Assembly (NCBI RefSeq): GCF_001983165.1
Contig: NZ_MNPU01000019.1
Coordinates: 42,032-106,031 of the forward strand
Direction of reading: 5' to 3'
Source of the DNA: Pseudomonas gessardii
GTDB lineage: Bacteria > Pseudomonadota > Gammaproteobacteria > Pseudomonadales > Pseudomonadaceae
DNA length: 64,000 nucleotides
The position numbers and the translations under genes are program-made. Of the stretch, positions 8,919 to 17,495 are shown in pieces (the first letter of the stretch is position 1; every line of letters begins with the position of its first letter). The notes beneath the pieces were generated by a model. The model saw nothing but the letters and a program-made list of their open reading frames with translations. It searched no databases and was not told the DNA's origin.

Positions 8919-9568
8919 TTCAATTGCCTGACGAACTCAGTCTGATCTTTGGCTTGGCGCTGCTGGCATTGCTACCTTTCATTGCGGTCATGGCCACCTC
9001 ATTTATCAAGATGACGGTGGTCTTCTCACTGCTTCGCAACGCGCTGGGCGTACAACAGATTCCACCGAACATGGCCATGTATGGCCTGGCAATCATCTTG
9101 AGCCTGTACGTGATGGCTCCTGTCGGTTTCGCGACCCGCGACTATCTGCGCACCCACGATGTCAGCCTGAACAACAGCCAGTCGGTGGAACAGTTCCTCG
9201 ATGAAGGCATGGAGCCTTATCGGTCCTTTCTGAAGAGACAGATCCAGGCCCGTGAACATGCGTTCTTCGTCGACAGTACCCGCCAGGTCTGGCCCAGCGA
9301 GTATGCCGATCGACTCGAACCCGACAGTTTGCTCATCTTGCTGCCCGCCTTCACGGTCAGTGAACTGACCCGCGCCTTTGAAATCGGCTTTCTGATTTAC
9401 CTGCCCTTCATTGCCATTGACCTGATCATTTCCAACATCCTGCTGGCCATGGGGATGATGATGGTTTCACCGATGACCATTTCCTTGCCGTTCAAACTGT
9501 TGTTGTTTGTCCTGCTGGACGGCTGGGCGCGGTTGACCCACGGCCTTGTCATCAGTTACGGAGGCTGA
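8915..9568 (+). CDS. sctR: T3SS export apparatus protein SctR (YscR/PscR)
   Basis: A 217-residue inner-membrane protein of the FliP/SctR family, the same length as YscR. The signature MATSFIKMTVVFSLLRNALGVQQ-like region (split here between residues 27 and 50) and the C-terminal LLAMGMMMVSP segment are intact. Five SctR copies form the core of the export gate with SctS and SctT. Overlaps sctQ by 4 nt. Confidence 0.97.
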   Translation: MIQLPDELSLIFGLALLALLPFIAVMATSFIKMTVVFSLLRNALGVQQIPPNMAMYGLAIILSLYVMAPVGFATRDYLRTHDVSLNNSQSVEQFLDEGMEPYRSFLKRQIQAREHAFFVDSTRQVWPSEYADRLEPDSLLILLPAFTVSELTRAFEIGFLIYLPFIAIDLIISNILLAMGMMMVSPMTISLPFKLLLFVLLDGWARLTHGLVISYGG

Positions 9569-9570
9569 GA

Positions 9571-9837
9571 GTGAATAACGCCGAAATCCTCCATTTCACC
9601 AGCCAGAGCCTGTGGCTGGTCCTGATTCTGTCCATGCCCACCGTGCTCATGGCGGCCGCCGTCGGCACGCTGGTGTCACTGGTACAAGCACTGACCCAAA
9701 TTCAGGAGCAGACCCTGGGCTTTGTCGCCAAGCTGATCGCCGTTGTCATTACCCTGTTTGCCACGGCGGGATGGATGGGTAACGAACTCTACGCATTTGC
9801 CGAATTGACCCTGCTCAAGATTCCTCTCGTGCGATGA
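9571..9837 (+). CDS. sctS: T3SS export apparatus protein SctS (YscS/PscS)
   Basis: An 88-residue protein with two membrane helices, FliQ/SctS family. The central LVSLVQALTQIQEQTLGF motif is nearly invariant. Starts with GTG at 9571, seven bases after a strong GGAGG ribosome site (9560-9564) in the end of sctR. Four copies join SctR and SctT in the helical export gate. Confidence 0.96.
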   Translation: MNNAEILHFTSQSLWLVLILSMPTVLMAAAVGTLVSLVQALTQIQEQTLGFVAKLIAVVITLFATAGWMGNELYAFAELTLLKIPLVR

Positions 9838-10622
9838 GCATTCAGGATCTGCAACAACTCCTGTTGGCATACACCCTACTGCTGCCCAGAATCATCAGTT
9901 GTTTTGTGGTCATGCCAATTCTGAGCAAACAAATGCTCGGGGGTGGCCTGGTTCGTAACGGCGTGGCCTGTTCGCTCGCCTTGTTTGCCTACCCGACAGT
10001 CGCCGGCACGCTGCCAATGACACTTAACGGCATAGACCTGGCCATGCTGATCGGCAAGGAAGTCTTGCTCGGCCTGCTGATCGGGTTTGTCGCCACGATC
10101 CCGTTCTGGGCCATCGAGGCCACCGGGTTCATCATTGACAACCAGCGCGGCGCCTCCATCGCCTCTACGCTCAACCCCACATTGGGCAGCCAGACCAGCC
10201 CTACCGGCTTGTTGCTGACACAAACCATGATCACCCTGTTTTTTACCGGTGGCGCGTTTCTGACGTTGATCGGGGCACTGTTCCAGAGCTACGTCAGTTG
10301 GCCGGTCGCAACCTTCTTTCCCTATATCGGCAGCCAGTGGGTGGACTTTTTCTACGCCCAGTTTTCGCAACTGCTACGCCTGTGCCTGTTGTTGGCGGCT
10401 CCGCTGCTGATCGCCATGTTCCTGGCCGAGTTCGGCCTGGCCCTGATCAGTCGCTTTGCCCCGTCCTTGAATGTGTTCATCCTCGCCATGCCGATCAAAA
10501 GTATCGTCGCCAGTCTGTTGTTGGTGATTTACCTGAACGTGTTGATGGCGCACGCCTATGACAGCTTGCTGATCGCCATCGACCCGCTCCGTCATCTACG
10601 CCCAGTGCTGGAAACGCCATGA
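9834..10622 (+). CDS. sctT: T3SS export apparatus protein SctT (YscT/PscT)
   Basis: A 262-residue inner-membrane protein of the FliR/SctT family (YscT 261). It has several membrane helices and the conserved IDNQRGASIASTLNP loop. SctT is present as a single copy that caps the SctR5 ring and is part of the entry portal. Overlaps sctS and sctU by ATGA. Confidence 0.96.
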   Translation: MSIQDLQQLLLAYTLLLPRIISCFVVMPILSKQMLGGGLVRNGVACSLALFAYPTVAGTLPMTLNGIDLAMLIGKEVLLGLLIGFVATIPFWAIEATGFIIDNQRGASIASTLNPTLGSQTSPTGLLLTQTMITLFFTGGAFLTLIGALFQSYVSWPVATFFPYIGSQWVDFFYAQFSQLLRLCLLLAAPLLIAMFLAEFGLALISRFAPSLNVFILAMPIKSIVASLLLVIYLNVLMAHAYDSLLIAIDPLRHLRPVLETP

Positions 10623-11677
10623 GCGCCGAAAAAAGTGAACAGCCCACGCCGAAGAAGCTCCGCGATGCGCGAGCCAAAGGCCAGGTGGTCAAAAGCAAGG
10701 AAGTGGTGTCCACGGTGCTGATTCTGGCTCTGATTGCCACGCTCGCCAGCTTCAGCGATTACTACATGGAGCACCTCGGGCAACTGATGCTGATGCCCGA
10801 GTCGTATCTCAACCTGCCGTTCGGGCTGGCCCTGCAGTTAATGGTGGAAAACCTGTTCCAGGAAATGGTCTACCTCTGCCTGCCATTCTTGGTCGTTGCC
10901 GCATTGGCCGTCATCGCCGCCCACCTGTTGCAGTACGGCTTTCTGCTCAGCGGCGAGTCGATCATGCCCGACCTGAAAAAGATCAATCCGATAGAGGGCG
11001 CCAAGAAGATCTTCTCGATCCGCAGCCTTGTCGACTTCCTCAAGTCGCTCATCAAGGTGACCCTGTTGTCGGTGCTGGTCTGGACAACCCTGGCCGGCAA
11101 CCTGGACACCCTGATCAGGCTGCCCGCCTGCGGACTGAGTTGCATTGCACCGGTGATCGGTTTATTGCTTGGCCAGTTGATGCTGATTTGCGGCGTGGGG
11201 TTTGTGGTGATCTCGGCGCTCGACTATGCCTTCGAGCGCTACGAGCACAACAAGCAGTTGCGCATGAGCAAGGACGAAATCAAACGCGAATACAAAGAGA
11301 TGGAAGGCAGCCCAGAGATCAAAAGCAAACGACGTCAGTTTCATCAGGAGTTGCAGTCAAGCAACCTGCGCGCAGACGTCAAACGCTCCTCGGTGATTGT
11401 CGCCAACCCCACCCACATTGCAATTGGCCTTCGCTACGTGAAGGGCGAGACGCCCTTGCCCGTCGTCACCTTGAAACACACCGAGGCCCTGGCCCTGCAA
11501 GTGCGTCGTATTGCCGAGGAAGAAGGCATCCCGGTGTTGCAGCGTGTCCCCTTGGCTCGGGCGTTGTATCAGGATGGCCATGTCGACCAGTACATTCCCG
11601 CCGACCTGATTCAAACCACCGCCGAGGTTCTGCGCTGGCTCGACAGCCAGCAACAGATACCACCCTCAGTGCTGTAA
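10619..11677 (+). CDS. sctU: T3SS switch protein SctU (YscU/PscU)
   Basis: A 352-residue autocleaving switch protein (YscU 354). Four N-terminal membrane helices are followed by a cytosolic linker and the NPTH self-cleavage site at residues 263-266, the same numbering as in YscU. Cleavage between Asn and Pro, prompted by SctP, changes substrate specificity from needle to translocators and effectors. It starts with the family signature MSAEKSEQPTPKKLRDAR. It is the last T3SS gene on this arm; only 20 bp separate its stop from the stop of the convergent TonB receptor gene. Confidence 0.97.
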   Translation: MSAEKSEQPTPKKLRDARAKGQVVKSKEVVSTVLILALIATLASFSDYYMEHLGQLMLMPESYLNLPFGLALQLMVENLFQEMVYLCLPFLVVAALAVIAAHLLQYGFLLSGESIMPDLKKINPIEGAKKIFSIRSLVDFLKSLIKVTLLSVLVWTTLAGNLDTLIRLPACGLSCIAPVIGLLLGQLMLICGVGFVVISALDYAFERYEHNKQLRMSKDEIKREYKEMEGSPEIKSKRRQFHQELQSSNLRADVKRSSVIVANPTHIAIGLRYVKGETPLPVVTLKHTEALALQVRRIAEEEGIPVLQRVPLARALYQDGHVDQYIPADLIQTTAEVLRWLDSQQQIPPSVL

Positions 11678-11697
11678 GCCGGCGCCCTGGGAAGCTT

Positions 11698-14088
11698 TCA
11701 GAAGCCGACGGTAGCCGATACCAGCCACGTACGCGGCGTAGACAGGGTCAGGCCTGGCGCACTGTCGCTGGAGGTCGCGGCCGAGGCCCAATACGTGGTA
11801 TCCAGCACGTTCTCCACAGTGGCCCGCAGGGTCACCGGGTTTTCCTTGACCTTGAAGGTGTAGCGCGCGCCCAGGTCATAGCGTTCCCAGTTGTCGATTT
11901 TCTGCTGGTTGGCCGCATCCAGGTACTGCGCGCCGGTGTGGATCGCGCGGGCGGTCAGGGTCAGGCCTTGCAGGCGTGGCACATCCCATTCGGCACCCAG
12001 GTTGACATTGGCGATCGGCGCGCCGGTGCCGCGCTTGCCATCCGTGAGCCCCTGGGCAGTCTTGGTCTGCTCGCTGTCGAGCAGCATCACCCCGCCCAGC
12101 AGGCGCACGCCGGCCAGCGGCTCGCCAAACATGTTCAGCTCAACGCCCTGGTTGCGCAGTTGGCCATTGGGTTTGAAGAATCCCTGGCTGTCGATGCCAT
12201 AGGCCGGCTGCTTGATCTGGAACACACTGGCAGTCAGGCCAAAACTGCCCATGTCGTACTTGGCGCCGACTTCCACCTGCTTGCTCTTGGTCGGCGGGAA
12301 GATCGCGTTTTCATTGCGCACCCCACTCGACGGCGCGGTCTCGCCCTGGCTCAGGCCTTCCATGTAGTTGGTGTACAGCGACAACTGGTCGGTGACTTTC
12401 ACCACCAGGCCCAGGGCTGGCGAGGTCGCTTGTTCGTCGTACTCCGGCTGATCCTTGATGCCATTGCTCCAGGAGGTGACCTGGACCTTTTGCAGGCGCG
12501 CGCCAAGGGTCAGCAGCACCTGTTCATCGAAGAACGCCAGGGTGTCGGCCAGGGCCAGGCTGGTGAAGCGGTTTTCGGTGTGGGTGCTGGTGTCCCAGCG
12601 CACGGCCTGGCCTGGGTGGGGCAAGACTACCGGGTTGTAGAGGTTGCTCTTGCCGGGGGTGTAACGTTCGCCGGCATTGTCGAAATCCATATTGAACTGA
12701 TTGAGGCTGACATTGAGGGTATGCCCTACGGGGCCGGTCTCGAACCAACTGCGCGCGCCGACGGTGACGGTCTTGACGTCTTCGTCACGGCGGAAACTGC
12801 GCGGCACCACGGTGAAGTCGCCATTGCTCTGGGTTGCCTGCACGCCATGACGCAGGAAGTCGTAGTTGCCTTTGCGTGCGCCGGCGGCGGCATAGACCAT
12901 CAGTGAATCGCTGACATCGAACTCACCACGCACCGCACCAAAGGTGTCCTTGGTATGGGAGTAGGTCCAGGACTGGGCGAAGTTGTCGCGGATGTCGCGG
13001 GCCTTGGGCATCACGCTGCCCTTGGCGACTTCCACGCGCTCCTGGGGTGCATCGGCAGTGCGCTCCTGGCGCCCAAGGTCGAGGGACAGACGCAGCCGCT
13101 CCTGGCGATAATCGAGGCCGATCACGGTCATTTCGCGGTCCACCTCCTGGTGATCCCACTCGGTATCGCCGGCTTGCTTCACGCCATTGAAGCGCACGCC
13201 AAACTGCTGCTCATCGCCAAACCGCCGGCCAATATCCACCGCACCGCCGAACTGCCCGGCCGAGGCATAGCTGCCGGTGAACTCGCTGAGCGGTGTGTCG
13301 GCGGCGCGCTTGGGCTCGATATTGATCCCGCCACCGATGCTGCCCCGAGGCGCGATGCCGCCGAGCAAGGCGCCGGGGCCCTTGAGGATATCGACGCGCT
13401 CGACCATTTCCATGTCGATGGCGTAGGTCGGCAACACGCCATACAGGCCGCCGTAGGACACGTCGCTGTTGAACAGGCTGAACCCGCGCACCGAGAACTG
13501 CTCGAAACGCCCACCGGCCGGGTTGGTGATGCGTACCGAAGGGTCGCTGGCAACCATCTCGCCGAGGGTGCGCGCCTGTAGGTTTTTCACCGCCTTGGCG
13601 GTATAGGAGGTGAGGTTGAACGGCGTATCCATAAAATCGCCGTCGCCGAGCATACCCTGGGCACCTTTGCGTGTGACCTGGTCACCGGCGTAGGTTTCGG
13701 CGACCGGTGTGGCCGCCGCCCCGAGAATCGAGGTGGCCGGTAACTGGTAGACACCGCCCTGTGGCGCGGGGATCAGGGTGTAGGCGCGCTCCCCCACCGC
13801 CTGCAATTGCAGGCCCGAGCCTTGCAGCAGGCGCGCGAAGCCTTCCTCGACGGCAAACTCACCCCAGACCCCGGCGCTTTGGCGGCCGCTGACCAGGGCC
13901 GGATCGACCGACAGATTGACCCCGGCCAGCCCGGCAAAGCGAGTCAAGGCACTGCCCAGGCTGCCGGCGGGCACCTGATAACTGCGTCGGGCCGCGTCCT
14001 CGGCCCAGCTCACAGGAATCAACAACGGGCTGGCACTCAGGCTCAGCAGCAAACTCAGGCGCAACAACGATGGCGGGACGACGGGCAT
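11698..14088 (-). CDS. TonB-dependent siderophore receptor with signalling (STN) domain
   Basis: A 796-residue outer-membrane receptor. It has a signal peptide (cleavage likely after VSWA), an STN secretin/TonB short N-terminal domain (about residues 35-105), a plug domain with the FSVRGF and VERVDILKGP motifs and a 22-strand barrel ending in aromatic Phe. The STN domain talks to a FecR-type regulator in the inner membrane, and such a regulator with its sigma factor is encoded just upstream, so this is a cell-surface signalling receptor. The ligand is probably a ferric siderophore (FpvA/FoxA/FiuA-type family), but the exact substrate cannot be read from the sequence. The gene ends 20 bp from sctU, tail to tail. 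Confidence 0.93.
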   Translation of the reverse strand: MPVVPPSLLRLSLLLSLSASPLLIPVSWAEDAARRSYQVPAGSLGSALTRFAGLAGVNLSVDPALVSGRQSAGVWGEFAVEEGFARLLQGSGLQLQAVGERAYTLIPAPQGGVYQLPATSILGAAATPVAETYAGDQVTRKGAQGMLGDGDFMDTPFNLTSYTAKAVKNLQARTLGEMVASDPSVRITNPAGGRFEQFSVRGFSLFNSDVSYGGLYGVLPTYAIDMEMVERVDILKGPGALLGGIAPRGSIGGGINIEPKRAADTPLSEFTGSYASAGQFGGAVDIGRRFGDEQQFGVRFNGVKQAGDTEWDHQEVDREMTVIGLDYRQERLRLSLDLGRQERTADAPQERVEVAKGSVMPKARDIRDNFAQSWTYSHTKDTFGAVRGEFDVSDSLMVYAAAGARKGNYDFLRHGVQATQSNGDFTVVPRSFRRDEDVKTVTVGARSWFETGPVGHTLNVSLNQFNMDFDNAGERYTPGKSNLYNPVVLPHPGQAVRWDTSTHTENRFTSLALADTLAFFDEQVLLTLGARLQKVQVTSWSNGIKDQPEYDEQATSPALGLVVKVTDQLSLYTNYMEGLSQGETAPSSGVRNENAIFPPTKSKQVEVGAKYDMGSFGLTASVFQIKQPAYGIDSQGFFKPNGQLRNQGVELNMFGEPLAGVRLLGGVMLLDSEQTKTAQGLTDGKRGTGAPIANVNLGAEWDVPRLQGLTLTARAIHTGAQYLDAANQQKIDNWERYDLGARYTFKVKENPVTLRATVENVLDTTYWASAATSSDSAPGLTLSTPRTWLVSATVGF

Positions 14089-14192
14089 TAAAAGGCTCTC
14101 TGTTTTCGTTCACTTGCCTTGGATGACAGGCGAGCCGAAAAAAGGGGACACGGGATTGCAAAACCTGTGGAATCCCCTGTGGGGCGGGCTTG

Positions 14193-14281
14193 TGTGGGAG
14201 CGGGCTTGCTCGCGATAGCGGTGTATCAGACATAAATGAGTTGGCTGACCCTGCGCCTTCGCGAGCAAGCCCGCTCCCACA
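14193..14281. repeat. REPIN (paired inverted REP elements), copy 1
   Basis: An 89-bp element between the receptor and fecR genes. It opens with TGTGGGAGCGGGCTTGCTCG and closes with the inverse CGCGAGCAAGCCCGCTCCCACA-type arm. Its termini match those of the copy at 62546-62634, which is the same length. Such REPINs are non-autonomous elements mobilised by RAYT transposases in Pseudomonas; no RAYT gene is in this window. The hairpin could also act as an mRNA stabiliser or partial terminator between fecR and the receptor gene. Confidence 0.85.
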
Positions 14282-14310
14282 TTGGATCTGCATCAACAAT
14301 TAAATCGTGG

Positions 14311-15246
14311 TCAAGCCAGGGGTCTACGCGGTGCCAGCGTGACCCAATACCGCGTGCGAAACTGCACCTGCAGCCCATGGGTGGTGGCCAGCAGGCTGAG
14401 GATGCGGTCGGTGTCGTCCAGGCGGAAACTGCCGGTGACGCGCAAGCCTTCCAGGCTCGGATCCCAGCGCAGGACGCCCGGGCGATAGCGGTCCAGCTCA
14501 CGCAGGAAATCACCCAGCCCCTGGTTCTGCGCGGTCAGTACCCCGTCGCGCCAGCCCGGTTGCAGCACGTCGAATGGCATTGGTACGCCCAGCCCTGTGG
14601 GCTGTAGGCGTATCTGTTGCCCGCTTTGGACCCGGGCGCTACGCCCAGCCCCATCGAGCACGTGGACCTGGCCCTTGAGCACCGACACCAGGCAAGCGTT
14701 TGCCCACTGACGCACACAAACCTCAGCCTGGCTGGCGATAACCTGGCCATAACGGGTGTGAACCGTCAGCGCCGCCGTCCCTGGCACGTTCAGCGCCATT
14801 TCCCCATCGACCAGGGTCAGGCGTCGCCGGGCGAGGTCCACATCCACGGCACTGGCAGTGTTCAGTTGCAGGACGCTGCCATCGGCCAATGGCACACGTT
14901 TGCGCTCGCCGGTAGCGGTGTGCAGGTCAGCACGCCATACGTCGAGGGGGAGCTGGCGACTGAGCAGCCAGGCCGCCGGCACCAGTGCCGCCACGCCCAG
15001 GGCGCGCTTGAGCACGGCACGCCGGCCCGGTTGCGGGCGGTCGAGGCTGGCCATGGCCAGGGAGGCCGGCAGGTCGGCAAAGCGCTGGCGCAGCAGTTGC
15101 GCCTTTTGCCAGGCCTGTTCGTGCTGGGGGTGGCTGTCGCGCCATTGCTGCAAGTCGGTGTGGTCGCGCTCGCCAGCGGTGCCGGACTCCAACAGCGCCA
15201 GCCAGTGCGCCGCGGCCCGCGCCACATCCGCTGGGGTACGGCTCAC
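14311..15246 (-). CDS. FecR-type anti-sigma/sigma regulator
   Basis: A 311-residue FecR family protein. Residues about 1-80 form the cytosolic sigma-binding region with the W-LAL and QWR-x-S-x-H motifs, a hydrophobic segment near residues 85-100 spans the inner membrane, and the periplasmic part has the FecR domain (TATGERKRVPLADGS). The last 50 residues resemble an STN-like module that contacts the receptor. It senses the loaded receptor and releases the sigma factor. GTG 15246 overlaps the sigma gene stop (GTGA); a TTG at 15264 is the only upstream alternative. Confidence 0.9.
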   Translation of the reverse strand: MSRTPADVARAAAHWLALLESGTAGERDHTDLQQWRDSHPQHEQAWQKAQLLRQRFADLPASLAMASLDRPQPGRRAVLKRALGVAALVPAAWLLSRQLPLDVWRADLHTATGERKRVPLADGSVLQLNTASAVDVDLARRRLTLVDGEMALNVPGTAALTVHTRYGQVIASQAEVCVRQWANACLVSVLKGQVHVLDGAGRSARVQSGQQIRLQPTGLGVPMPFDVLQPGWRDGVLTAQNQGLGDFLRELDRYRPGVLRWDPSLEGLRVTGSFRLDDTDRILSLLATTHGLQVQFRTRYWVTLAPRRPLA

Positions 15247-15761
15247 AGTTCCACCAACAGGCAATGCTCGTAGGCCTGGGCCATATAGCGCTTGACCGTG
15301 CGCTGCGAGACCTTGAGGCGCTCGGCAATCTCCCGGTAGCCCAGGCCTTCGAGCTGGCTCCAGAGAAACGCCCGGCGCACCACCGGCGCCAGGCCGTCGA
15401 GCAATTCATCCAGGGCCTGCAGGGTTTCCAGCATCAACCAGCGCTGCTCCGGCGAGGGCACGCATGCTTCAGGCAGGCATGCCAGGGCATTCAGATAGGC
15501 CTGCTCCAGGCTGCGGCGTTGATGAAAATTGACCAGCAAGCGCTTGCCCACCGTCACCAGATAGGCCCGTGGTTCCTGCAATTGCGCTACCGGCTGGGCG
15601 CTGGCCAGCACCCGCAGGAAGGTGTCCTGGCTCAGGTCGGCGGCATCCCAGGCATTGCCCAGGCGCCGATGCAGCCAGCTTTCCAGCCAACTGCGGTGGT
15701 CGCGGTACAAGGTGCTCAGGCTGGGTTCGGCGGTGGTCGTTGGCGATACAGCATCAGTCAT
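15243..15761 (-). CDS. FecI-like ECF sigma factor
   Basis: A 172-residue extracytoplasmic-function sigma factor of the iron-starvation group. Region 2 holds DAADLSQDTFLRVL and region 4 holds FLWSQLEGLGYREIAERLKVSQRTVKRYMAQAYEHC. It should direct RNA polymerase to the downstream receptor promoter when the FecR partner signals. ATG 15761 is preferred; a TTG at 15797 lies inside the palindrome that looks like a Fur operator and is unlikely. The gene is followed by fecR (4-nt overlap) and then the receptor, the standard order. Confidence 0.92.
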   Translation of the reverse strand: MTDAVSPTTTAEPSLSTLYRDHRSWLESWLHRRLGNAWDAADLSQDTFLRVLASAQPVAQLQEPRAYLVTVGKRLLVNFHQRRSLEQAYLNALACLPEACVPSPEQRWLMLETLQALDELLDGLAPVVRRAFLWSQLEGLGYREIAERLKVSQRTVKRYMAQAYEHCLLVEL

Positions 15762-15788
15762 GGCAAGCGAACCCTGGGCGGCGCGAGT

Positions 15789-15806
15789 GAATCTCAAATG
15801 AGATTC
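15789..15806. promoter_or_regulatory. Fur-box-like palindrome upstream of the sigma factor gene
   Basis: GAATCTCAAATGAGATTC has perfect 8-bp arms around AA and lies about 28-45 bp upstream of the sigma start. Iron-starvation sigma genes in Pseudomonas are usually repressed by Fur, and the A/T-rich inverted arms fit such an operator. Assignment to Fur is an inference. Confidence 0.5.
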
Positions 15807-15868
15807 ATTCTATTTAATATCCCTGCGCGGCACCATGTTCTTTTTGCCGGATAGACGGGTGGAGCGCC

Positions 15869-16084
15869 TCAACGCATCACCACAATCCCCCCTTCCAACA
15901 CCACCGGCCACGCCCACATCGCCGCGCGCCATCCCCAGGGCGCATGCCGCAGTTCCATAAACCCATCGGCAATCACCCAGGCCTTGGTCACCGCTGCCAG
16001 CAGCACGATCCACCACCACCCCGCAGCGCCGGACATGACGGTGCCCACGCTCAGCAGCACCAACGCGGCCCAGCACGCCAGCAT
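15869..16084 (-). CDS. nirP: NirP, small membrane protein of the nirQOP operon
   Basis: A 71-residue protein with two predicted membrane helices and a W-rich segment, resembling cytochrome oxidase subunit IV-type proteins. It follows nirO directly, as nirP does in P. aeruginosa. Its role in denitrification is not established. ATG 16084 is used; a GTG at 16090 overlapping the nirO stop is equally possible and would add two residues. Confidence 0.75.
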   Translation of the reverse strand: MLACWAALVLLSVGTVMSGAAGWWWIVLLAAVTKAWVIADGFMELRHAPWGWRAAMWAWPVVLEGGIVVMR

Positions 16085-16086
16085 CG

Positions 16087-16656
16087 TCACAACACGTACA
16101 CCAACGGAAACAGTACGACCCACACCAGATCCACCATATGCCAATACAACACCCCGGACTCCAACCCCGCCTGGCGCCCCGGCCCATAAGCTCCACGCCA
16201 GCAGCGCAAGCCCAACCACGCCAGGATCACCATCCCCAGCAGCACATGCAAAAAATGAAACCCGGTCAGAATCCAGTACAGGGTAAAGAATGTGCTGTGC
16301 TCCAGGCCCAGCCCGGCAGCGGCCAGGTGCCCGTACTCGCCGAGTTTGATCCACACATACCCCATCGCCACCGACAGCCCCAGCGCCAACAACCCGCCCG
16401 CCCGCCGTGGGTGGCCGGCAAGTGCCTGTTGCTGTGCCAACGCCGCCAACAGGCCGGCGGTCAGCAGGCTCAGGGTCATGGCCAGGCCGGTGGAGGTGTC
16501 CAGCTGTGCGCGGCCTTCGGCAAAGACCTCGGGCCGTAGTGCCTGGGTCACCGCAAAGGCGAGGATCAGGATCGCGAACACCGAGAGTTCGGCGAGGATG
16601 AACAACCACATCGCCAGGTCACCCGGCAGCCGCCGTTCAACTGAAGTGAACATCAA
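16087..16656 (-). CDS. nirO: NirO, cytochrome oxidase subunit III-like protein
   Basis: A 189-residue inner-membrane protein with five predicted helices, related to heme-copper oxidase subunit III and to NorE. The motifs WLFILAELSVFAIL, LEHSTFFTLYWILTGFHFLHV and YWHMVDLVWV are typical of the family. In denitrifiers such subunit III-like proteins (NirO, NorE) are encoded with nitrite or NO reductase genes and seem to help optimal NO handling, but are not catalytic. Overlaps nirQ by 20 nt. Confidence 0.88.
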   Translation of the reverse strand: MMFTSVERRLPGDLAMWLFILAELSVFAILILAFAVTQALRPEVFAEGRAQLDTSTGLAMTLSLLTAGLLAALAQQQALAGHPRRAGGLLALGLSVAMGYVWIKLGEYGHLAAAGLGLEHSTFFTLYWILTGFHFLHVLLGMVILAWLGLRCWRGAYGPGRQAGLESGVLYWHMVDLVWVVLFPLVYVL

Positions 16657-17413
16657 CCACGTCCATCAGCGCCGCGACGGTTTGCGGGTCGTCGCTCAGC
16701 GCTTCGGCCAGGCAGGCCAGGCAGGCTTGGCGCGGGGGCATGCCGGCGGCGATCAGGCGGGCGGTGAAGATCAGCAAGCGGGTGGACGCCACCTCTTCCA
16801 GGTCATGTTGGTCAAGCCGGCGCAAGGCCTGCCCCAGGCGCACCACCTGGGCCGCCAAGGCGCTGTCCACCTGGGCTTCGCGGGCGACGATGCGCTCTTC
16901 TTCCACTGTCGCGGGATAGCAAAAGCGCATCGCCACAAAACGCTGGCGGGTGCTGGGTTTCATGCCCTTGAGCAGGTTCTGGTAACCGGGGTTGTAGGAC
17001 ACAACCAACATAAATGACGGCGGCGCCTTGAGCACTTCGCCGGTGCGCTCCAGGAACAGCTCGCGACGGTCGTCGGCCACCGGGTGCAGGACCACGGCCG
17101 TGTCCTGGCGGGCCTCGACCACTTCGTCCAGGTAGCAGATGCCCCCCTCACGCACCGCGCGGGTCAGCGGGCCGTCCTGCCACCAGGTGCCCTGGGCGCC
17201 GATCAGGTGACGGCCGATCAGGTCGGCGGCGCTGAGGTCGTCGTGGCAGGCCACGGTGTACAGCGGCAATTGCAGGCGGTGGGCCATGTGCTGCACAAAG
17301 CGGGTCTTGCCGCAGCCGGTCGGGCCCTTGATCAGCACCGGCATGCGGTGGCGCCAGGCGTGCTCGAACAGCTCGTGTTCGTTATTGACGGCTTGGTAGA
17401 AGGGTTCGCTCAT
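16637..17413 (-). CDS. nirQ: NirQ, MoxR/CbbQ-type AAA+ ATPase
   Basis: A 258-residue AAA+ ATPase (260 in P. aeruginosa). The Walker A motif GPTGCGKTRF, the Walker B strand GICYLDEVVEAR and the sensor SYNPGYQ are all present. NirQ/NorQ/CbbQ proteins act as activation chaperones, here most likely for NO reductase NorBC. ATG 17413 follows AAGGTG and matches the family start MSEPFYQ; a longer frame upstream overlaps the regulatory region and is rejected. Transcribed away from nirS. Confidence 0.93.
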   Translation of the reverse strand: MSEPFYQAVNNEHELFEHAWRHRMPVLIKGPTGCGKTRFVQHMAHRLQLPLYTVACHDDLSAADLIGRHLIGAQGTWWQDGPLTRAVREGGICYLDEVVEARQDTAVVLHPVADDRRELFLERTGEVLKAPPSFMLVVSYNPGYQNLLKGMKPSTRQRFVAMRFCYPATVEEERIVAREAQVDSALAAQVVRLGQALRRLDQHDLEEVASTRLLIFTARLIAAGMPPRQACLACLAEALSDDPQTVAALMDVVDVHFS

Positions 17414-17495
17414 GGGGCACCTTGCATGGACAACGGGTTTGACGGCCACGCTACGGGGGCCTGCGACAACCTGGCAAGCCGTACTCAAGGCAAAC

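Noticed and set aside
11140..12906. 588-codon plus-strand frame crossing sctU and the TonB receptor gene
   Set aside because: Spans two real genes in another frame and on the opposite strand, so it cannot be a gene.
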